DNA of 64,000 nt from Microbacteriaceae bacterium (lineage in GTDB: Bacteria > Actinomycetota > Actinomycetes > Actinomycetales > Microbacteriaceae). The stretch's first letter is position 1; each line of letters opens with the position of its first letter. Below the pieces are notes generated by a model that was given only the letters and a program-made list of their open reading frames with translations, ran no database searches and was not told the origin of the DNA. Location of the stretch: NCBI GenBank assembly GCA_027491295.1, contig JAIXWK010000001.1, positions 180,313 through 244,312 on the forward strand, in the 5' to 3' direction. Below are positions 41,346 through 51,184 of the stretch, in pieces. A program made the translations under genes and the position numbers.

Positions 41346-43892
41346 ATGTCCGGAAAGAAATCTCAATCCGCGCTGACCAACTTACTGAAGTTTGGCTTAC
41401 TCAGTGCAGTAGCCGGTGTGTTGTCGGTGGCAATCTTGGCTCCAATGGCAGCCGTTGCAGGTGTTACAGCATCTACCGGTGCTGGCCTATTCGAAGGCCT
41501 ACCCGCCTACATCAAGCCGGTAAATGCCTCTCAGGCCTCGACCATCTATGCGCTACGCGATGGCAAGCCGGTCAAGATGGCGGATTTCTACCACGAGAAC
41601 CGTATTGAGGTCCCTTTTGAGGAGATCTCCCCCAACTTGATAAACGCCGTTATCGCGGTTGAAGACCCAAGATTCTACGAGCACGGTGGTGTGGACATCA
41701 TCTCGCTGTTACGAGCAACCCTTACCAACCTGGCCACCTTCGGTGAGGGCCCTGGCGCATCCACCATCACCATGCAGTACGTCCGCCAATCTCAGGTTGA
41801 GGTTGCGAACCTAACCGGTGATGCGGAAGCAATTGCCGCTGCAACTGAGGTAACTGTCGGTAGAAAGCTTAGAGAGATTCGCCTTGCCATCGCCTTGGAA
41901 AACGAAGTGGAAAAGAAGGAAATCCTCGCCGGTTACCTGAACCTGGTGTTCTTAGGGAACCAGATCAATGGTGTTGAGACCGCGAGCCAGTACTACTTTG
42001 GCACCAGCGCTAAGAACCTAAACGTGCCGCAGTCTGCCTACCTTGCCGCCATGCTGAAGTCTCCCAATGACTACAAGCCAGATAACTCCGAAAACTTAGA
42101 GCGCGGTATCGGTCGCCGAAACTATGTGATTCAAGCCATGGCCGATGAGGGCTTTATCACCCAGGTCGAAGCCGATGGCTACAAAGAGTCTCCGATTCAA
42201 ACCAAAATCACCAAGACCCGACAGGGTTGCGAAGCAAATCAATCAACCGCCTTCTTCTGCGACTTTACGGTTTGGACGATTCGTAACTCAACCGAGTTTG
42301 GTGAGACTGCAGAAGACCGTGAAATGCTGCTTCGTCGCGGTGGGCTTGAGATTTACACAACATTGGACCTAGATGTCCAAGAGGTAGCCTTCAACGCCAC
42401 CATGGACCAACTGCCAGGTGATAACGAGTGGGCCTTTGGCACCGCCTCGGTATCGGTTGAGGTTGGCACAGGACGTGTGCTAGCCATGGTTCAAAACCGA
42501 TTCTTCGACCAGTCTGATAATCCAGAACCCGGTCGGACCTCAGTGAATTTCAACACCGACAAGCCATTCGGTGGCTCCTCTGGCTTCCAGCCCGGATCTA
42601 CCTACAAGGTGTTTACCCTGGCCGAATGGCTAAAGAATGGCTACACCCTGGGAGACCATGTTGACGGTCGAATCTTCACCGGTGAAGACGTTGACCTTGA
42701 TGGTGCAGCCGACAAGGTAAAGATCTGGAACGTGGAGAAGGATTTCCGCGCAAGCTGCGGTGGCGTGGTGGGACTCTGGGAAGTCAATAACTCCGGAGAC
42801 CAGACCATCGATGATTTAAGTGTTCGTCAAGCCGTTGTTACATCGCAGAACACCGCATTCGCCGCCATGGCATCAAAGCTTGACCTCTGTGGCATTCGTG
42901 ACACCGCAGCATCCTTTGGCGTGCACCGCGCGGATGGTACCGAGCTGCTTTATGTACCGGCAACCATTCTGGGAACCAATGAAATTGCGCCACTCACCAT
43001 GGCAGCTGCTTACGCCGGTATCGCAAACAATGGAACAGTTTGCTCCCCGGTTGCAATCGACAAGGTAATTCTTAGAGGCAGCAACGAAGAACTTGAGGTT
43101 CCAAAGACCATCTGCTCGCAAGCGGTCAGCCCAGATATTGCGCACGCCATGGTTGAAGCCTTGCGTGGTGTGGTATCCGGTGGAACCGGTGCTGCTGCAA
43201 ATCCAGGCGATGGCACACCGCTTGCCGGAAAGACCGGCACCACAGACAAGCGCATCCACACCTGGATGACTGGATTCTCCTCCAAGGTCGCAACCGCCAC
43301 CTGGGTCGGAAATGTCTCGGGGCTCACCTCGCAGTCTTCCAAGAGTGTCAATGGCCGCGCAGTCTCGACAATTCGTCACTCGATCTGGAAAGCGATCATG
43401 ACCGAGGTCAACAAGAGATACGTCGGTGAAGCCTTCCCTGCTGCGCTCCCGCAGTACACCGCAGCCACCATGATCACAATTCCAAACACCACAGGCAGTG
43501 ATTTGGAATCGGCCAAACTAAACCTCACTGGTGCACAGCTAAACATCGCGATTCAAAAGAACGAGGTGTCCTCAACCGCCCCTGCCGGAACCGTTGCCTA
43601 CACAGTTCCAGCCGCCGGTGAAACCATCGCCCGCGGTTCGATCGTGAAGGTCTTCATCTCAGCCGGTGGCAAGCAAATTGTCCCAACGGTCCGAGGGCTC
43701 GAGCTAAACCAGGCGAAGGCGAACCTAGAGGCTATGGGCTTCACGGTCTCTTTGCCGCAGTCCAGCCAAAGCCAGCTCAAGCAGTGTGATCCAGCTCTTG
43801 CCGAGGGCGTTGCCAACAGCACTCTGCCTGCCGCAGGTTCAGAAATCAGTGCCAACAGCGCGATTGTTTTGATACCGAACCAATGTGGCTAG
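41346..43892 (+). CDS. Class A penicillin-binding protein with PASTA domains (PonA2-like)
   Basis: This bifunctional enzyme polymerises and cross-links peptidoglycan outside the membrane. The 848-aa product has an N-terminal anchor (LLKFGLLSAVAGVLSVAILA), a GT51 transglycosylase domain with AVEDPRFYEHGGVDIISLLR near 106 and GASTITMQYVRQ near 138, and a transpeptidase domain with S-x-x-K in PGSTYKVFTLAEW near 420, SxN in VVTSQNTAFAAMA near 500 and KTG in LAGKTGTTDKRIHTWM near 630. Two PASTA modules follow at about 715-780 and 782-848. PonA2-like proteins help cells survive stress and stationary phase. Its stop overlaps the phosphoesterase gene by 10 bp. Confidence 0.95.
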   Translation: MSGKKSQSALTNLLKFGLLSAVAGVLSVAILAPMAAVAGVTASTGAGLFEGLPAYIKPVNASQASTIYALRDGKPVKMADFYHENRIEVPFEEISPNLINAVIAVEDPRFYEHGGVDIISLLRATLTNLATFGEGPGASTITMQYVRQSQVEVANLTGDAEAIAAATEVTVGRKLREIRLAIALENEVEKKEILAGYLNLVFLGNQINGVETASQYYFGTSAKNLNVPQSAYLAAMLKSPNDYKPDNSENLERGIGRRNYVIQAMADEGFITQVEADGYKESPIQTKITKTRQGCEANQSTAFFCDFTVWTIRNSTEFGETAEDREMLLRRGGLEIYTTLDLDVQEVAFNATMDQLPGDNEWAFGTASVSVEVGTGRVLAMVQNRFFDQSDNPEPGRTSVNFNTDKPFGGSSGFQPGSTYKVFTLAEWLKNGYTLGDHVDGRIFTGEDVDLDGAADKVKIWNVEKDFRASCGGVVGLWEVNNSGDQTIDDLSVRQAVVTSQNTAFAAMASKLDLCGIRDTAASFGVHRADGTELLYVPATILGTNEIAPLTMAAAYAGIANNGTVCSPVAIDKVILRGSNEELEVPKTICSQAVSPDIAHAMVEALRGVVSGGTGAAANPGDGTPLAGKTGTTDKRIHTWMTGFSSKVATATWVGNVSGLTSQSSKSVNGRAVSTIRHSIWKAIMTEVNKRYVGEAFPAALPQYTAATMITIPNTTGSDLESAKLNLTGAQLNIAIQKNEVSSTAPAGTVAYTVPAAGETIARGSIVKVFISAGGKQIVPTVRGLELNQAKANLEAMGFTVSLPQSSQSQLKQCDPALAEGVANSTLPAAGSEISANSAIVLIPNQCG

Positions 43893-44710
43893 CCGGCAAC
43901 GCTGGGCCATTTGCGCTTAGAGAAGTAGAGCTTGCAATCGGTGTTGATAAGCCGATTCGCGTGCTTCACATTTCCGACATTCACTTCGCTCCCGGGCAAA
44001 GCAAAAAGGCCGGTTTCCTCAAGGAGCTAGCGGGACTGAATCCTGACCTGGTGGTAAACACTGGCGACAACCTTGGACACAAAGACGCCATAAACCCTTG
44101 CCTTGGCGCACTGCGACCACTTTTTGATTTCCCAGGTGTCTTTGTAAACGGATCAAACGATTACCGAGCACCAAAGTTTAGAAACCCACTGAGCTATTTC
44201 CAGGGACCTTCAAAGGTGCGAAACGAAGTGGATCTAGACACTAAACGATTCACCTCGGAACTCAGAGGTGCAGGCTGGTTAGATCTCAATAACCAGTCTG
44301 GATTGCTTGATGTAGCGGGCACAAAGCTTGGATTTATGGGCCTGGACGATCCTCATGAAAACCTTGACGATCTTGGCTCTCTAGCTATGCAAAAGCACTC
44401 GCTCACCGAAGCCGATCTTTGGATTGGTGTTGCCCACGCGCCATACCTGCGGGTAATCGAAGCCTTCACAAACCAAGAAGCCAGCGTGGTCTTTGCCGGA
44501 CATACTCACGGTGGTCAGATTTGTTTGCCGGGTTCAAAAGCGTTGGTAACCAACTGTGATTTGCCAACCGAATACGCCCAAGGTGTCAGCGGTTGGGAGT
44601 TTGGCGAAAAGCAGAGCCTACTGCATGTTTCAGGTGGCATGGGTTGCTCGATATTTGCCCCGGTCAGGCTTTTCTGCCCACCAAGTGCAACGCTGATAAC
44701 TATTAGTTAG
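43883..44710 (+). CDS. Calcineurin-like metallophosphoesterase
   Basis: The 275-aa product has the five metallophosphoesterase blocks: [13 protein letters not shown] near 32, [13 protein letters not shown] near 56, [13 protein letters not shown] near 88 (Asn-Asp replacing the usual Asn-His), [10 protein letters not shown] near 175 and [14 protein letters not shown] near 205. It binds two metals and cleaves phosphoesters; the substrate is unknown. There is no signal peptide. Coupling to the PBP gene by a 10-bp overlap is conserved in actinobacteria, suggesting a cell-envelope lipid or nucleotide substrate (inferred). Confidence 0.88.
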   Translation: MWLAGNAGPFALREVELAIGVDKPIRVLHISDIHFAPGQSKKAGFLKELAGLNPDLVVNTGDNLGHKDAINPCLGALRPLFDFPGVFVNGSNDYRAPKFRNPLSYFQGPSKVRNEVDLDTKRFTSELRGAGWLDLNNQSGLLDVAGTKLGFMGLDDPHENLDDLGSLAMQKHSLTEADLWIGVAHAPYLRVIEAFTNQEASVVFAGHTHGGQICLPGSKALVTNCDLPTEYAQGVSGWEFGEKQSLLHVSGGMGCSIFAPVRLFCPPSATLITIS

Positions 44711-45774
44711 CCAAGCTCCGCAGCTACCAGTTCGGCGATCTCGTAGGTGTTTAGCGCAGCACCCTTGCGAAGATTGTCGCCAACCACAAACAGGTCAATG
44801 GTGTTTGGGAAATCCTGTGCCTGGCGAATACGACCGACAAAGGTTGGGTCCTGACCGGCAACATGTGCTGGGGTTGGGTAGATGCCATTTGCTGGGTCAT
44901 CCATCACAACCACAGTTGGCTGCTTCTCAAGCTCTGCACGAACCTCATCCGCGGTTAGCGGGTGAGCGAAGGTGGCGTGGACTGAGAGTGAGTGTGCAAC
45001 CTGAACTGGAACACGAACGCAGGTGGCAGCAACCTTGAGGTCCTTGATGCCAAGAATCTTGCGAGATTCGTTGCGAACTTTTAGCTCCTCCGAGGAGTGT
45101 CCGTCTTCCTTTAGCGAACCTGCCATTGGAATCACGTTTAGCGCGATTGGGACCGGCCATGGCGAATCGGAAAGCGGTGCGCCATGAGCGTCAACGGTTG
45201 CGGTCACGTTGTCTGATACCAAACCAGCATCCTGGTTCTTAGCAACCGCCTGGATCTCACGCTGCAGGCGCTCAATTCCAGGAGCACCAGCACCCGATAC
45301 TGCCTGGTAGGAAGATACGACCAACTCGGTTAGCTGCCACTTGCGGTGCAGCGCACCAAGGGCGGCCATCATGGTCAAGGTGGTGCAGTTAGGGTTTGCG
45401 ATAATGCCCAGCGGACGCGACTTAGCTGCGTGTGGGTTGACCTCTGGAACCACAAGCGGAACCTCTGGGTTCATGCGGAAAGCTGCTGAGTTATCAACCG
45501 CGACAACGCCCTTTGCGGCAGCGATTGGAGCCCAGATCTCGCTGACCTCGTCTGGCACGTCAAACATTGCGATGTCGATGCCATCGAAGGCTTCTTCGCT
45601 TAGGGCAACAACGGTGTGAGGGGTGCCGTGAACCATAATCTCTTTACCAGCCGAGCGTGGAGATGCAATCAGGCGAATCTCGCCCCAAATGTTCTCTCGT
45701 GCGTTGATGATGTCAATCATCACGGTGCCAACGGCTCCGGTTGCTCCAACTAGTGCAAGATTTGGTTTTGACAT
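44707..45774 (-). CDS. asd: Aspartate-semialdehyde dehydrogenase
   Basis: This enzyme reduces aspartyl phosphate to aspartate semialdehyde, the branch point to lysine, diaminopimelate, threonine and methionine. The 355-aa product begins [18 protein letters not shown] (cofactor motif), has the catalytic Cys in [17 protein letters not shown] near 130, [19 protein letters not shown] near 157 and the substrate-binding His in APVQVAHS-type [14 protein letters not shown] near 260. It follows lysC with a 3-bp gap and is convergent with the phosphoesterase gene (4-bp overlap). Confidence 0.96.
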   Translation of the reverse strand: MSKPNLALVGATGAVGTVMIDIINARENIWGEIRLIASPRSAGKEIMVHGTPHTVVALSEEAFDGIDIAMFDVPDEVSEIWAPIAAAKGVVAVDNSAAFRMNPEVPLVVPEVNPHAAKSRPLGIIANPNCTTLTMMAALGALHRKWQLTELVVSSYQAVSGAGAPGIERLQREIQAVAKNQDAGLVSDNVTATVDAHGAPLSDSPWPVPIALNVIPMAGSLKEDGHSSEELKVRNESRKILGIKDLKVAATCVRVPVQVAHSLSVHATFAHPLTADEVRAELEKQPTVVVMDDPANGIYPTPAHVAGQDPTFVGRIRQAQDFPNTIDLFVVGDNLRKGAALNTYEIAELVAAELG

Positions 45775-45777
45775 TAG

Positions 45778-47043
45778 CTACCTTCCAGTGCCGGCGTAGA
45801 TCACTGCGGTGTCTGCAGCGTCAAGTTCGAATGCGGTGTGGACAATGCGAGTAGCTTCCTTGAGCTGGTCTGCTCGAGTAACCACAGAGATGCGGATTTC
45901 AGAGGTTGAAATCATCTCGATGTTGATACCTGCACGAGCAAGCGCACCAAAGAACTTGGCAGAAACACCGGATGAGGTCTTCATACCAGCTCCAACAATT
46001 GAGAGCTTGCCAACCTCGTCATCGTATGAGACCGACTGGAACCCAACCTCTGCCTGCTTAGCCTTGAGGGCCTCAACAACCTTTGGACGGTCAACGTGTA
46101 GCAGGGTGAAGGAGATATCGCTGAGGTGGTTCTCGGTGGTTGAAACGTTCTGGACGATCATGTCGATGTTCGCACCCGACTCTGCGACCACCTGGAACAC
46201 CTCGGCTGCCTTACCTGGACGGTCTGGCAATCCCACTACGGTGATCTTGGACTGGGTGTCATCTGATGCAACACCTGAAACGACTGGCTCTTCCACTTCA
46301 TCTCCTGGCTGGTTGGTGTAAACGAGGGTGCCCGGGTCAAGGCTGAATGTTGAACGAACCCTAAGTGGTACCGAGTGACGGCGAGCGAACTCCACCGCAC
46401 GAATGTAAAGAATCTTGGCTCCGGAAGAGGAGAGTTCCAGCATTGAATCAATATCGATCTGGAACAGCTTGTGTGCTCTTGGAACCACGCGAGGATCGGC
46501 GGTGTAAACACCGTCAACGTCAGAGTAAATCTCGCAAACGTCTGCCTTTAGTGATGCTGCCAGCGCAACTGCGGTGGTGTCAGATCCACCGCGACCCAAG
46601 GTCGTGGCGTCTCCGGTCTCAAAAGAAAAACCCTGGAATCCAGCAACGATTGCAACCTCGCCCGCTTCAAGCGCGGTGCGAATCCTGGATGGTTCAATCT
46701 TCCAAATTCTTGCCGAACCGTGGTTGGAGTCGGTCGAGATGCCTGCTTGAAAACCGGTAAAAGACTTAGCCTTTCCACCCATCTCCTGAATGGCCATCGC
46801 AAGTAGCGACATTGAAATACGCTCGCCGGCAGTAAGGAGCACGTCCATTTCCCGGCTACCGCGATCAATTGAAACTGAATCCGCCAGATCAATAAGCTCA
46901 TCGGTGGTGTCGCCCATTGCTGAAACCACAACTACAACCTGGTTGCCCTCAGCCTGAGTATTCAAAACGCGCGCAGCGACATGCTTGATCTTCTCAGCGT
47001 CAGAGACGGAAGACCCACCGAATTTTTGCACGATTAGTGCCAA
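45778..47043 (-). CDS. lysC: Aspartate kinase
   Basis: This is the first enzyme of the aspartate pathway. The frame opens at 47094, but AAGGAGCGCCCC directly precedes a TTG at 47043 and the conserved N-terminus (ALIVQKFGGSSVSDAEKI) begins there, giving 421 aa, the same as corynebacterial LysC. Motifs are VVVSAMGDTTDELIDL near 40, TLGRGGSDTTAVALAA near 150 and two C-terminal ACT domains (from about 265, VVGLPDRPGKAAEVFQ; and about 345, LSIVGAGMKTSSGVSAKFF) that mediate lysine/threonine feedback. It forms an operon with asd. Confidence 0.96.
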   Translation of the reverse strand: MALIVQKFGGSSVSDAEKIKHVAARVLNTQAEGNQVVVVVSAMGDTTDELIDLADSVSIDRGSREMDVLLTAGERISMSLLAMAIQEMGGKAKSFTGFQAGISTDSNHGSARIWKIEPSRIRTALEAGEVAIVAGFQGFSFETGDATTLGRGGSDTTAVALAASLKADVCEIYSDVDGVYTADPRVVPRAHKLFQIDIDSMLELSSSGAKILYIRAVEFARRHSVPLRVRSTFSLDPGTLVYTNQPGDEVEEPVVSGVASDDTQSKITVVGLPDRPGKAAEVFQVVAESGANIDMIVQNVSTTENHLSDISFTLLHVDRPKVVEALKAKQAEVGFQSVSYDDEVGKLSIVGAGMKTSSGVSAKFFGALARAGINIEMISTSEIRISVVTRADQLKEATRIVHTAFELDAADTAVIYAGTGR

Positions 47044-47096
47044 GGGGCGCTCCTTGGAAAAAAGGGGGATTCTACCTCCGTGGTAGTCTCCCAATT

Positions 47097-47693
47097 CTAG
47101 TTGACTCGGCGTCTACCCTCAAAGGCTCTGCCCAAAGTCATATCATCCGCATATTCCAGATCGCCACCCACAGGTAGCCCTGATGCGAGCTTGGTAACCG
47201 AGATCTCCATGGCACCAAGCAGTCTGGTTAGGTAGGTGGCGGTTGCCTCACCCTCAAGATTTGGGTTGGTTGCCAAAATGACTTCCTTGATGCTTGGGTC
47301 AGCCAAACGCTTCATCAAATCCTTGATGCGAAGCTGGTCGGGACCAACGCCAGCAATTGGCGAAATAGCTCCACCGAGGACGTGGTAGCTACCGCGGAAT
47401 TCTCTGGTGCGCTCAATGGCGTTGATGTCCTTAGAGTCCTCAACCACACAGATAACGCTCAAATCGCGCTTAGGGTCAACGCAGATGCCACATTTTTGGT
47501 TCTCGGAAACATTGCCGCAGATCTCGCAAAAGCGAACCTTTTGCTTCACTTCGCGCAATACATCGGCCAACTTGTTCACCGATTCCAAATCGGATTCGAT
47601 CAGGTGAAAAGCGATGCGCTGAGCAGACTTAGGGCCAACACCCGGTAGCCGACCAAGCTCGTCAATGAGTTCCTGAACAATGCCGTCGTACAT
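47097..47693 (-). CDS. recR: Recombination mediator RecR
   Basis: RecR works with RecO and RecF in loading RecA on gaps. The 198-aa product has the N-terminal helix-hairpin-helix ([19 protein letters not shown]), a Cys4 zinc finger ([19 protein letters not shown], about 56-74), a TOPRIM domain with [16 protein letters not shown] near 80, and the C-terminal [20 protein letters not shown]. Length is typical. It starts on the A of the dnaX stop (TAATG), so the two are coupled, as in most bacteria. Confidence 0.97.
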   Translation of the reverse strand: MYDGIVQELIDELGRLPGVGPKSAQRIAFHLIESDLESVNKLADVLREVKQKVRFCEICGNVSENQKCGICVDPKRDLSVICVVEDSKDINAIERTREFRGSYHVLGGAISPIAGVGPDQLRIKDLMKRLADPSIKEVILATNPNLEGEATATYLTRLLGAMEISVTKLASGLPVGGDLEYADDMTLGRAFEGRRRVN

Positions 47694-49396
47694 TAGTTCT
47701 CATCACTCTTGATTGGAGTGGCACCTAAAACTTCGCGTAGGAAGAACTCCCCGGCTTGCTCTTCCTCTGCAGCCACCGGCTGCTGAATGACCTCGGTGGC
47801 TGGCTCTTGAGCTTCAATCTCTTCTTCGGTTACAAACTCTTCCGGAGCTGTTGGTTCGATTACCTCAGCGGTTACTGGAGCCGGAGCCTCTTCGGCAACC
47901 TTGGCTCGGTACTTCACGACCACACCAAGTTTTTCTTTGATGACGGTTCTTAGAACTTCAGAAGCACCCTGTGAGGTTTTGAATGCATCCACATCTCGCT
48001 GTGACTGGAACAAAAGGGTAAGTACATCGCCCTCAAAGTCCAAAACCTTGGTGGTGAATGCCACCGCCCAGGCTGAGCGTGATTTCTTCGCTAGCGCATC
48101 CAGAATGTCCTGCCAACCGCTCTTGAATGAAGCGGTGTTGAGTGGCCCCTGAGCAACCGGCTCTGGCTTTTGGGTAGCGACTTCAGGCGCTGCCTCAACC
48201 TTGACTGCTGGAGCCTTAGCAGGCGCTGCAATCTTTACAGGCTCGGAAGCCTGTGGCTGTGCGACTACCGGTGCGCTGCGCTTTACCGGAGCCTCGATAG
48301 CAGGTGCTAACACTCTTGCGCATAGAAGTTCAAGCTGAAGCCTTGGGTTCGATGCCGCAGAGGTATCTGCCAAAGCTTTTGAGGTGGCCTCAGCAGCAGA
48401 GGTGAGCTGGTTGAGACCGAAACGATTTGCCTGAATGGTCAAGATGTCAAACTGCTCCGGACCTAAGCCCCGAAGGATTGCGCGAGCGCCGTCCCCAAGC
48501 GATGAAACCAGCATCAGATCGCGAATTCGCTCCAGAAGATCCTCAAGGAATCGTCTAGCGTCCTGGCCGGACTGGATTACCTTGTCCACCGCAGCAAAAG
48601 CCTTTGCCGGATCAATCTCAGCGAAAGCATCAATGACTTCGCTCATCAGCTGATCGTGCGTGAAGCCCAAGAGGTTCACTGCCCGCTCGTAGGCAATCTC
48701 CTTGGTGTCGCTGCCGGCGATTAGTTGGTCCAACAAACTCAAGGCATCTCGCACCGAGCCGCCGGAAGCCCTAACCACAAGCGGCATTACGCCACCTTCT
48801 GCACTAAAGCCCTCTGACTCCAATACCGAGGTCAGGTACTCAAGCAGCTCCCCCGGTGGGACGAGTCGGAATGGGTAGTGGTGGGTGCGAGAACGGATGG
48901 TTCCAATAACTTTGTCTGGCTCAGTGGTGGCGAAGATGAACTTCACGTGGGCAGGTGGTTCTTCTACGATCTTTAGTAGTGCATTGAAGCCCTGGGTGGT
49001 AACCATGTGGGCCTCATCAAGAATAAAGATCTTGTAGCGGTCGCGAGCTGGAGCAAAGATTGCTCGCTCTCTTAGATCACGTGCATCGTCAACACCGTTG
49101 TGGCTGGCTGCGTCAATTTCGACAACATCCAAAGAGCCAGATCCACCACGAGAAAGATCAATGCAGGATGGGCACTTGCCACAAGGGGTATCGGTTGGAC
49201 CCTCAGCGCAATTGAGGCACCGGGCCAAGATTCTTGCCGAGGTGGTCTTACCGCAACCTCTGGGACCCGAGAAGAGATAGGCGTGGTTTACGCGGTCTGC
49301 TCGAAGTGCAGACATCAGTGGCTCTACAACCTGAGTTTGCCCAATCAGCTCCGTAAAGGATTCTGGGCGATAGCGGCGGTAGAGGGCGGTAGTCAC
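47693..49396 (-). CDS. dnaX: DNA polymerase III subunit gamma/tau
   Basis: This is the ATPase of the clamp loader. The 567-aa product starts with GTG and has the AAA+ motifs: Walker [21 protein letters not shown] (about 43-62), a zinc module ([16 protein letters not shown]), Walker [19 protein letters not shown] near 123 and sensor 1 [12 protein letters not shown]. An Ala/Pro/Val-rich linker (about 375-425) leads to a tau-like C-terminal domain ([20 protein letters not shown]), with an acidic tail. I see no clear slippery heptamer for gamma production. Confidence 0.96.
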   Translation of the reverse strand: MTTALYRRYRPESFTELIGQTQVVEPLMSALRADRVNHAYLFSGPRGCGKTTSARILARCLNCAEGPTDTPCGKCPSCIDLSRGGSGSLDVVEIDAASHNGVDDARDLRERAIFAPARDRYKIFILDEAHMVTTQGFNALLKIVEEPPAHVKFIFATTEPDKVIGTIRSRTHHYPFRLVPPGELLEYLTSVLESEGFSAEGGVMPLVVRASGGSVRDALSLLDQLIAGSDTKEIAYERAVNLLGFTHDQLMSEVIDAFAEIDPAKAFAAVDKVIQSGQDARRFLEDLLERIRDLMLVSSLGDGARAILRGLGPEQFDILTIQANRFGLNQLTSAAEATSKALADTSAASNPRLQLELLCARVLAPAIEAPVKRSAPVVAQPQASEPVKIAAPAKAPAVKVEAAPEVATQKPEPVAQGPLNTASFKSGWQDILDALAKKSRSAWAVAFTTKVLDFEGDVLTLLFQSQRDVDAFKTSQGASEVLRTVIKEKLGVVVKYRAKVAEEAPAPVTAEVIEPTAPEEFVTEEEIEAQEPATEVIQQPVAAEEEQAGEFFLREVLGATPIKSDEN

Positions 49397-49456
49397 GCCC
49401 CAAGCCTAACCCCCAATTCAGACAAAGATTTGTCTTGCGGAAGGTGTGTGAATAAA

Positions 49457-49547
49457 GCGACTCCCCGTGCACCCGCCAGAGCTCAGTTACCCTTGCTACC
49501 TCTCGGTCCTGGGGGATTAGCCAAGGTGACGCCACACGAGGAGTCGC
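49457..49547 (-). ncRNA. ffs: Signal recognition particle RNA (small bacterial type)
   Basis: On the minus strand the ends pair (GCGACTCC with GGAGTCGC), and the centre has the SRP domain IV signature: CCCCCAGGACC-GAGA-GGTAGCAAGGG, whose asymmetric loops bind Ffh. The tetraloop is GAGA rather than the more common GGAA. The gene is about 91 nt and lies 61 bp upstream of dnaX on the same strand, the usual location. A TTTATT tract follows the closing stem. Confidence 0.9.
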
Positions 49548-49607
49548 CTCAAATTCTACGGCAGATTAGCCCTGAGCACACCAGAGCGTAAATCCAGGCG
49601 GTCACGT

Positions 49608-51095
49608 TTAGTTCTGTGGGAAGCCTAGGTTGATGCCACCGTGGCTTGGATCAAGCCAGCGCGAAGTAATGACCTTGGTCTGGGTAAAGAATCTAAAGCC
49701 CTCTTCGCCGTGAGCTCTCGAGTCACCAAATAGGGAATGCTTCCAACCACCAAATGAGAAGTAAGCAACCGGAACCGGGATCGGCACGTTAATGCCGATC
49801 ATGCCAACCTCAACCTCATGCTGGAAACGTCTTGCTGCTCCCCCATCGTTAGTGAAGATTGCGGTGCCATTACCAAAGGCTCCGGAGTTAATCAGATCCA
49901 AACCTTCTTGGTAGCTCTGCACTCGAACCACAGAAAGCACCGGACCAAAGATCTCCTCTTGGTACACCTTCGAAGACACTGGAACCTTGTCAATCAAGGT
50001 AGGTCCAAGCCAGAAACCATTCGGAGCACCATCGGCAACCACACCGCGGCCATCAACCACAATCTCGGCACCATCCTGGGCAGCAATTTCAATGTATGAG
50101 GCAACTTTGTCGCGGTGCACCTTGGTAACCAAAGGTCCCATGTCGCAGGAACGTCTGCCGTCACCGACCTTGATCTGCGCCATTCGAGAAGAGATCTTTG
50201 CAATTAGGTCGTCGGCTACCGGCTCAACTGCAACCACAACCGAGATTGCCATGCAGCGCTCACCGGCAGAACCAAAGCCAGCGTTCACCGCTGAGTCCGC
50301 AACCAGGTCAAGGTCAGCATCTGGCAATACCAGCATGTGGTTCTTTGCGCCTCCCAGTGCCTGGACTCGCTTGCCGTGGTGGGCAGCGGTTTCGTAAATG
50401 TACTGAGCAATTGGGGTGGAGCCAACAAACGAAATTGATGCCACATCAGGGTGAGTCAAAAGTCCATCTACGGCTTCTTTATCGCCTTGCAAGACATTGA
50501 AGACACCATCAGGTAGCCCTGCTTCTTTCCAGAGTTTGGCCAACCAAATTGCAGCCGAAGGATCCTTCTCGGATGGCTTTAGAACAACGCAGTTTCCAGC
50601 TGCAATTGCGACTGGGAAGAACCACATTGGAACCATGGCTGGGAAGTTGAATGGGCTGATGATTCCAACCACGCCTAAAGGCTGCTTTAGCGAGTAAACA
50701 TCAACGTTGGTTGATGCGTTCTCGGAATACTCACCCTTCAGCATCTGCGGCATGCCGCAGGCAAACTCCACAACCTCTTGACCGCGGGTAATTTCACCCA
50801 TGGCATCTGAGAGCACCTTGCCGTGCTCCTCGGTGATGATGGCTGCTAATTCACCTTTGCGAGCATCAAGCAGCTCGCGGAATTTGAAGATGATGCCCAG
50901 ACGTTTCGCCAATGTGGCATCGCGCCAAGCTGGGAATGCGCCCCTTGCGGATGCGATGGTTTGGTTGATTTCACTCTGGTTGGCGAAGCCAACCTGCTTG
51001 GTGACCTCACCTAGGGCTGGGTCAAAGACATCGCCGAATCTTCCAGAATTTGAATAAACTTCCGCACCGGAAATCCAGTGTCCGACATGATTCAT
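49608..51095 (-). CDS. CoA-acylating methylmalonate-semialdehyde dehydrogenase family protein
   Basis: The 495-aa ALDH-superfamily enzyme resembles MmsA/IolA, which convert (methyl)malonate semialdehyde to propionyl- or acetyl-CoA in valine, beta-alanine or inositol breakdown. Features are HWISGAEVYSNSGRFGDVFD near 6, GIISPFNFPAMVPMWFFPVA near 144, VQALGGAKNHMLVLPDADLD near 248 with the MMSDH-type replacement of the usual general-base Glu region, and the catalytic Cys in FGSAGERCMAISVVVAVEP near 284. No valine or inositol genes are near, so the pathway is open. It is separated from the SRP RNA by about 60 bp. Confidence 0.92.
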   Translation of the reverse strand: MNHVGHWISGAEVYSNSGRFGDVFDPALGEVTKQVGFANQSEINQTIASARGAFPAWRDATLAKRLGIIFKFRELLDARKGELAAIITEEHGKVLSDAMGEITRGQEVVEFACGMPQMLKGEYSENASTNVDVYSLKQPLGVVGIISPFNFPAMVPMWFFPVAIAAGNCVVLKPSEKDPSAAIWLAKLWKEAGLPDGVFNVLQGDKEAVDGLLTHPDVASISFVGSTPIAQYIYETAAHHGKRVQALGGAKNHMLVLPDADLDLVADSAVNAGFGSAGERCMAISVVVAVEPVADDLIAKISSRMAQIKVGDGRRSCDMGPLVTKVHRDKVASYIEIAAQDGAEIVVDGRGVVADGAPNGFWLGPTLIDKVPVSSKVYQEEIFGPVLSVVRVQSYQEGLDLINSGAFGNGTAIFTNDGGAARRFQHEVEVGMIGINVPIPVPVAYFSFGGWKHSLFGDSRAHGEEGFRFFTQTKVITSRWLDPSHGGINLGFPQN

Positions 51096-51145
51096 CTTTG
51101 AAACCGCCTAAGTCCTTTGGTCTGACTCAACTCTAGTCATGCGGA

Positions 51146-51166
51146 AATCATCCGTCTTCGATGATT
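51146..51166. repeat. Short inverted repeat between the giant gene and the dehydrogenase gene
   Basis: AATCATC (51146-51152) and GATGATT (51160-51166) flank a 7-nt loop, just after the giant gene's stop. On the minus strand it is preceded, not followed, by a T-run, so a terminator is doubtful. Confidence 0.35.
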
Positions 51167-51184
51167 AAAAAAGTCCTTGCACTA

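Noticed and set aside
51146..51166. Terminator after the giant gene
   Set aside because: The stem is only 7 bp and AT-rich, and the T-run lies before it on the transcribed strand.
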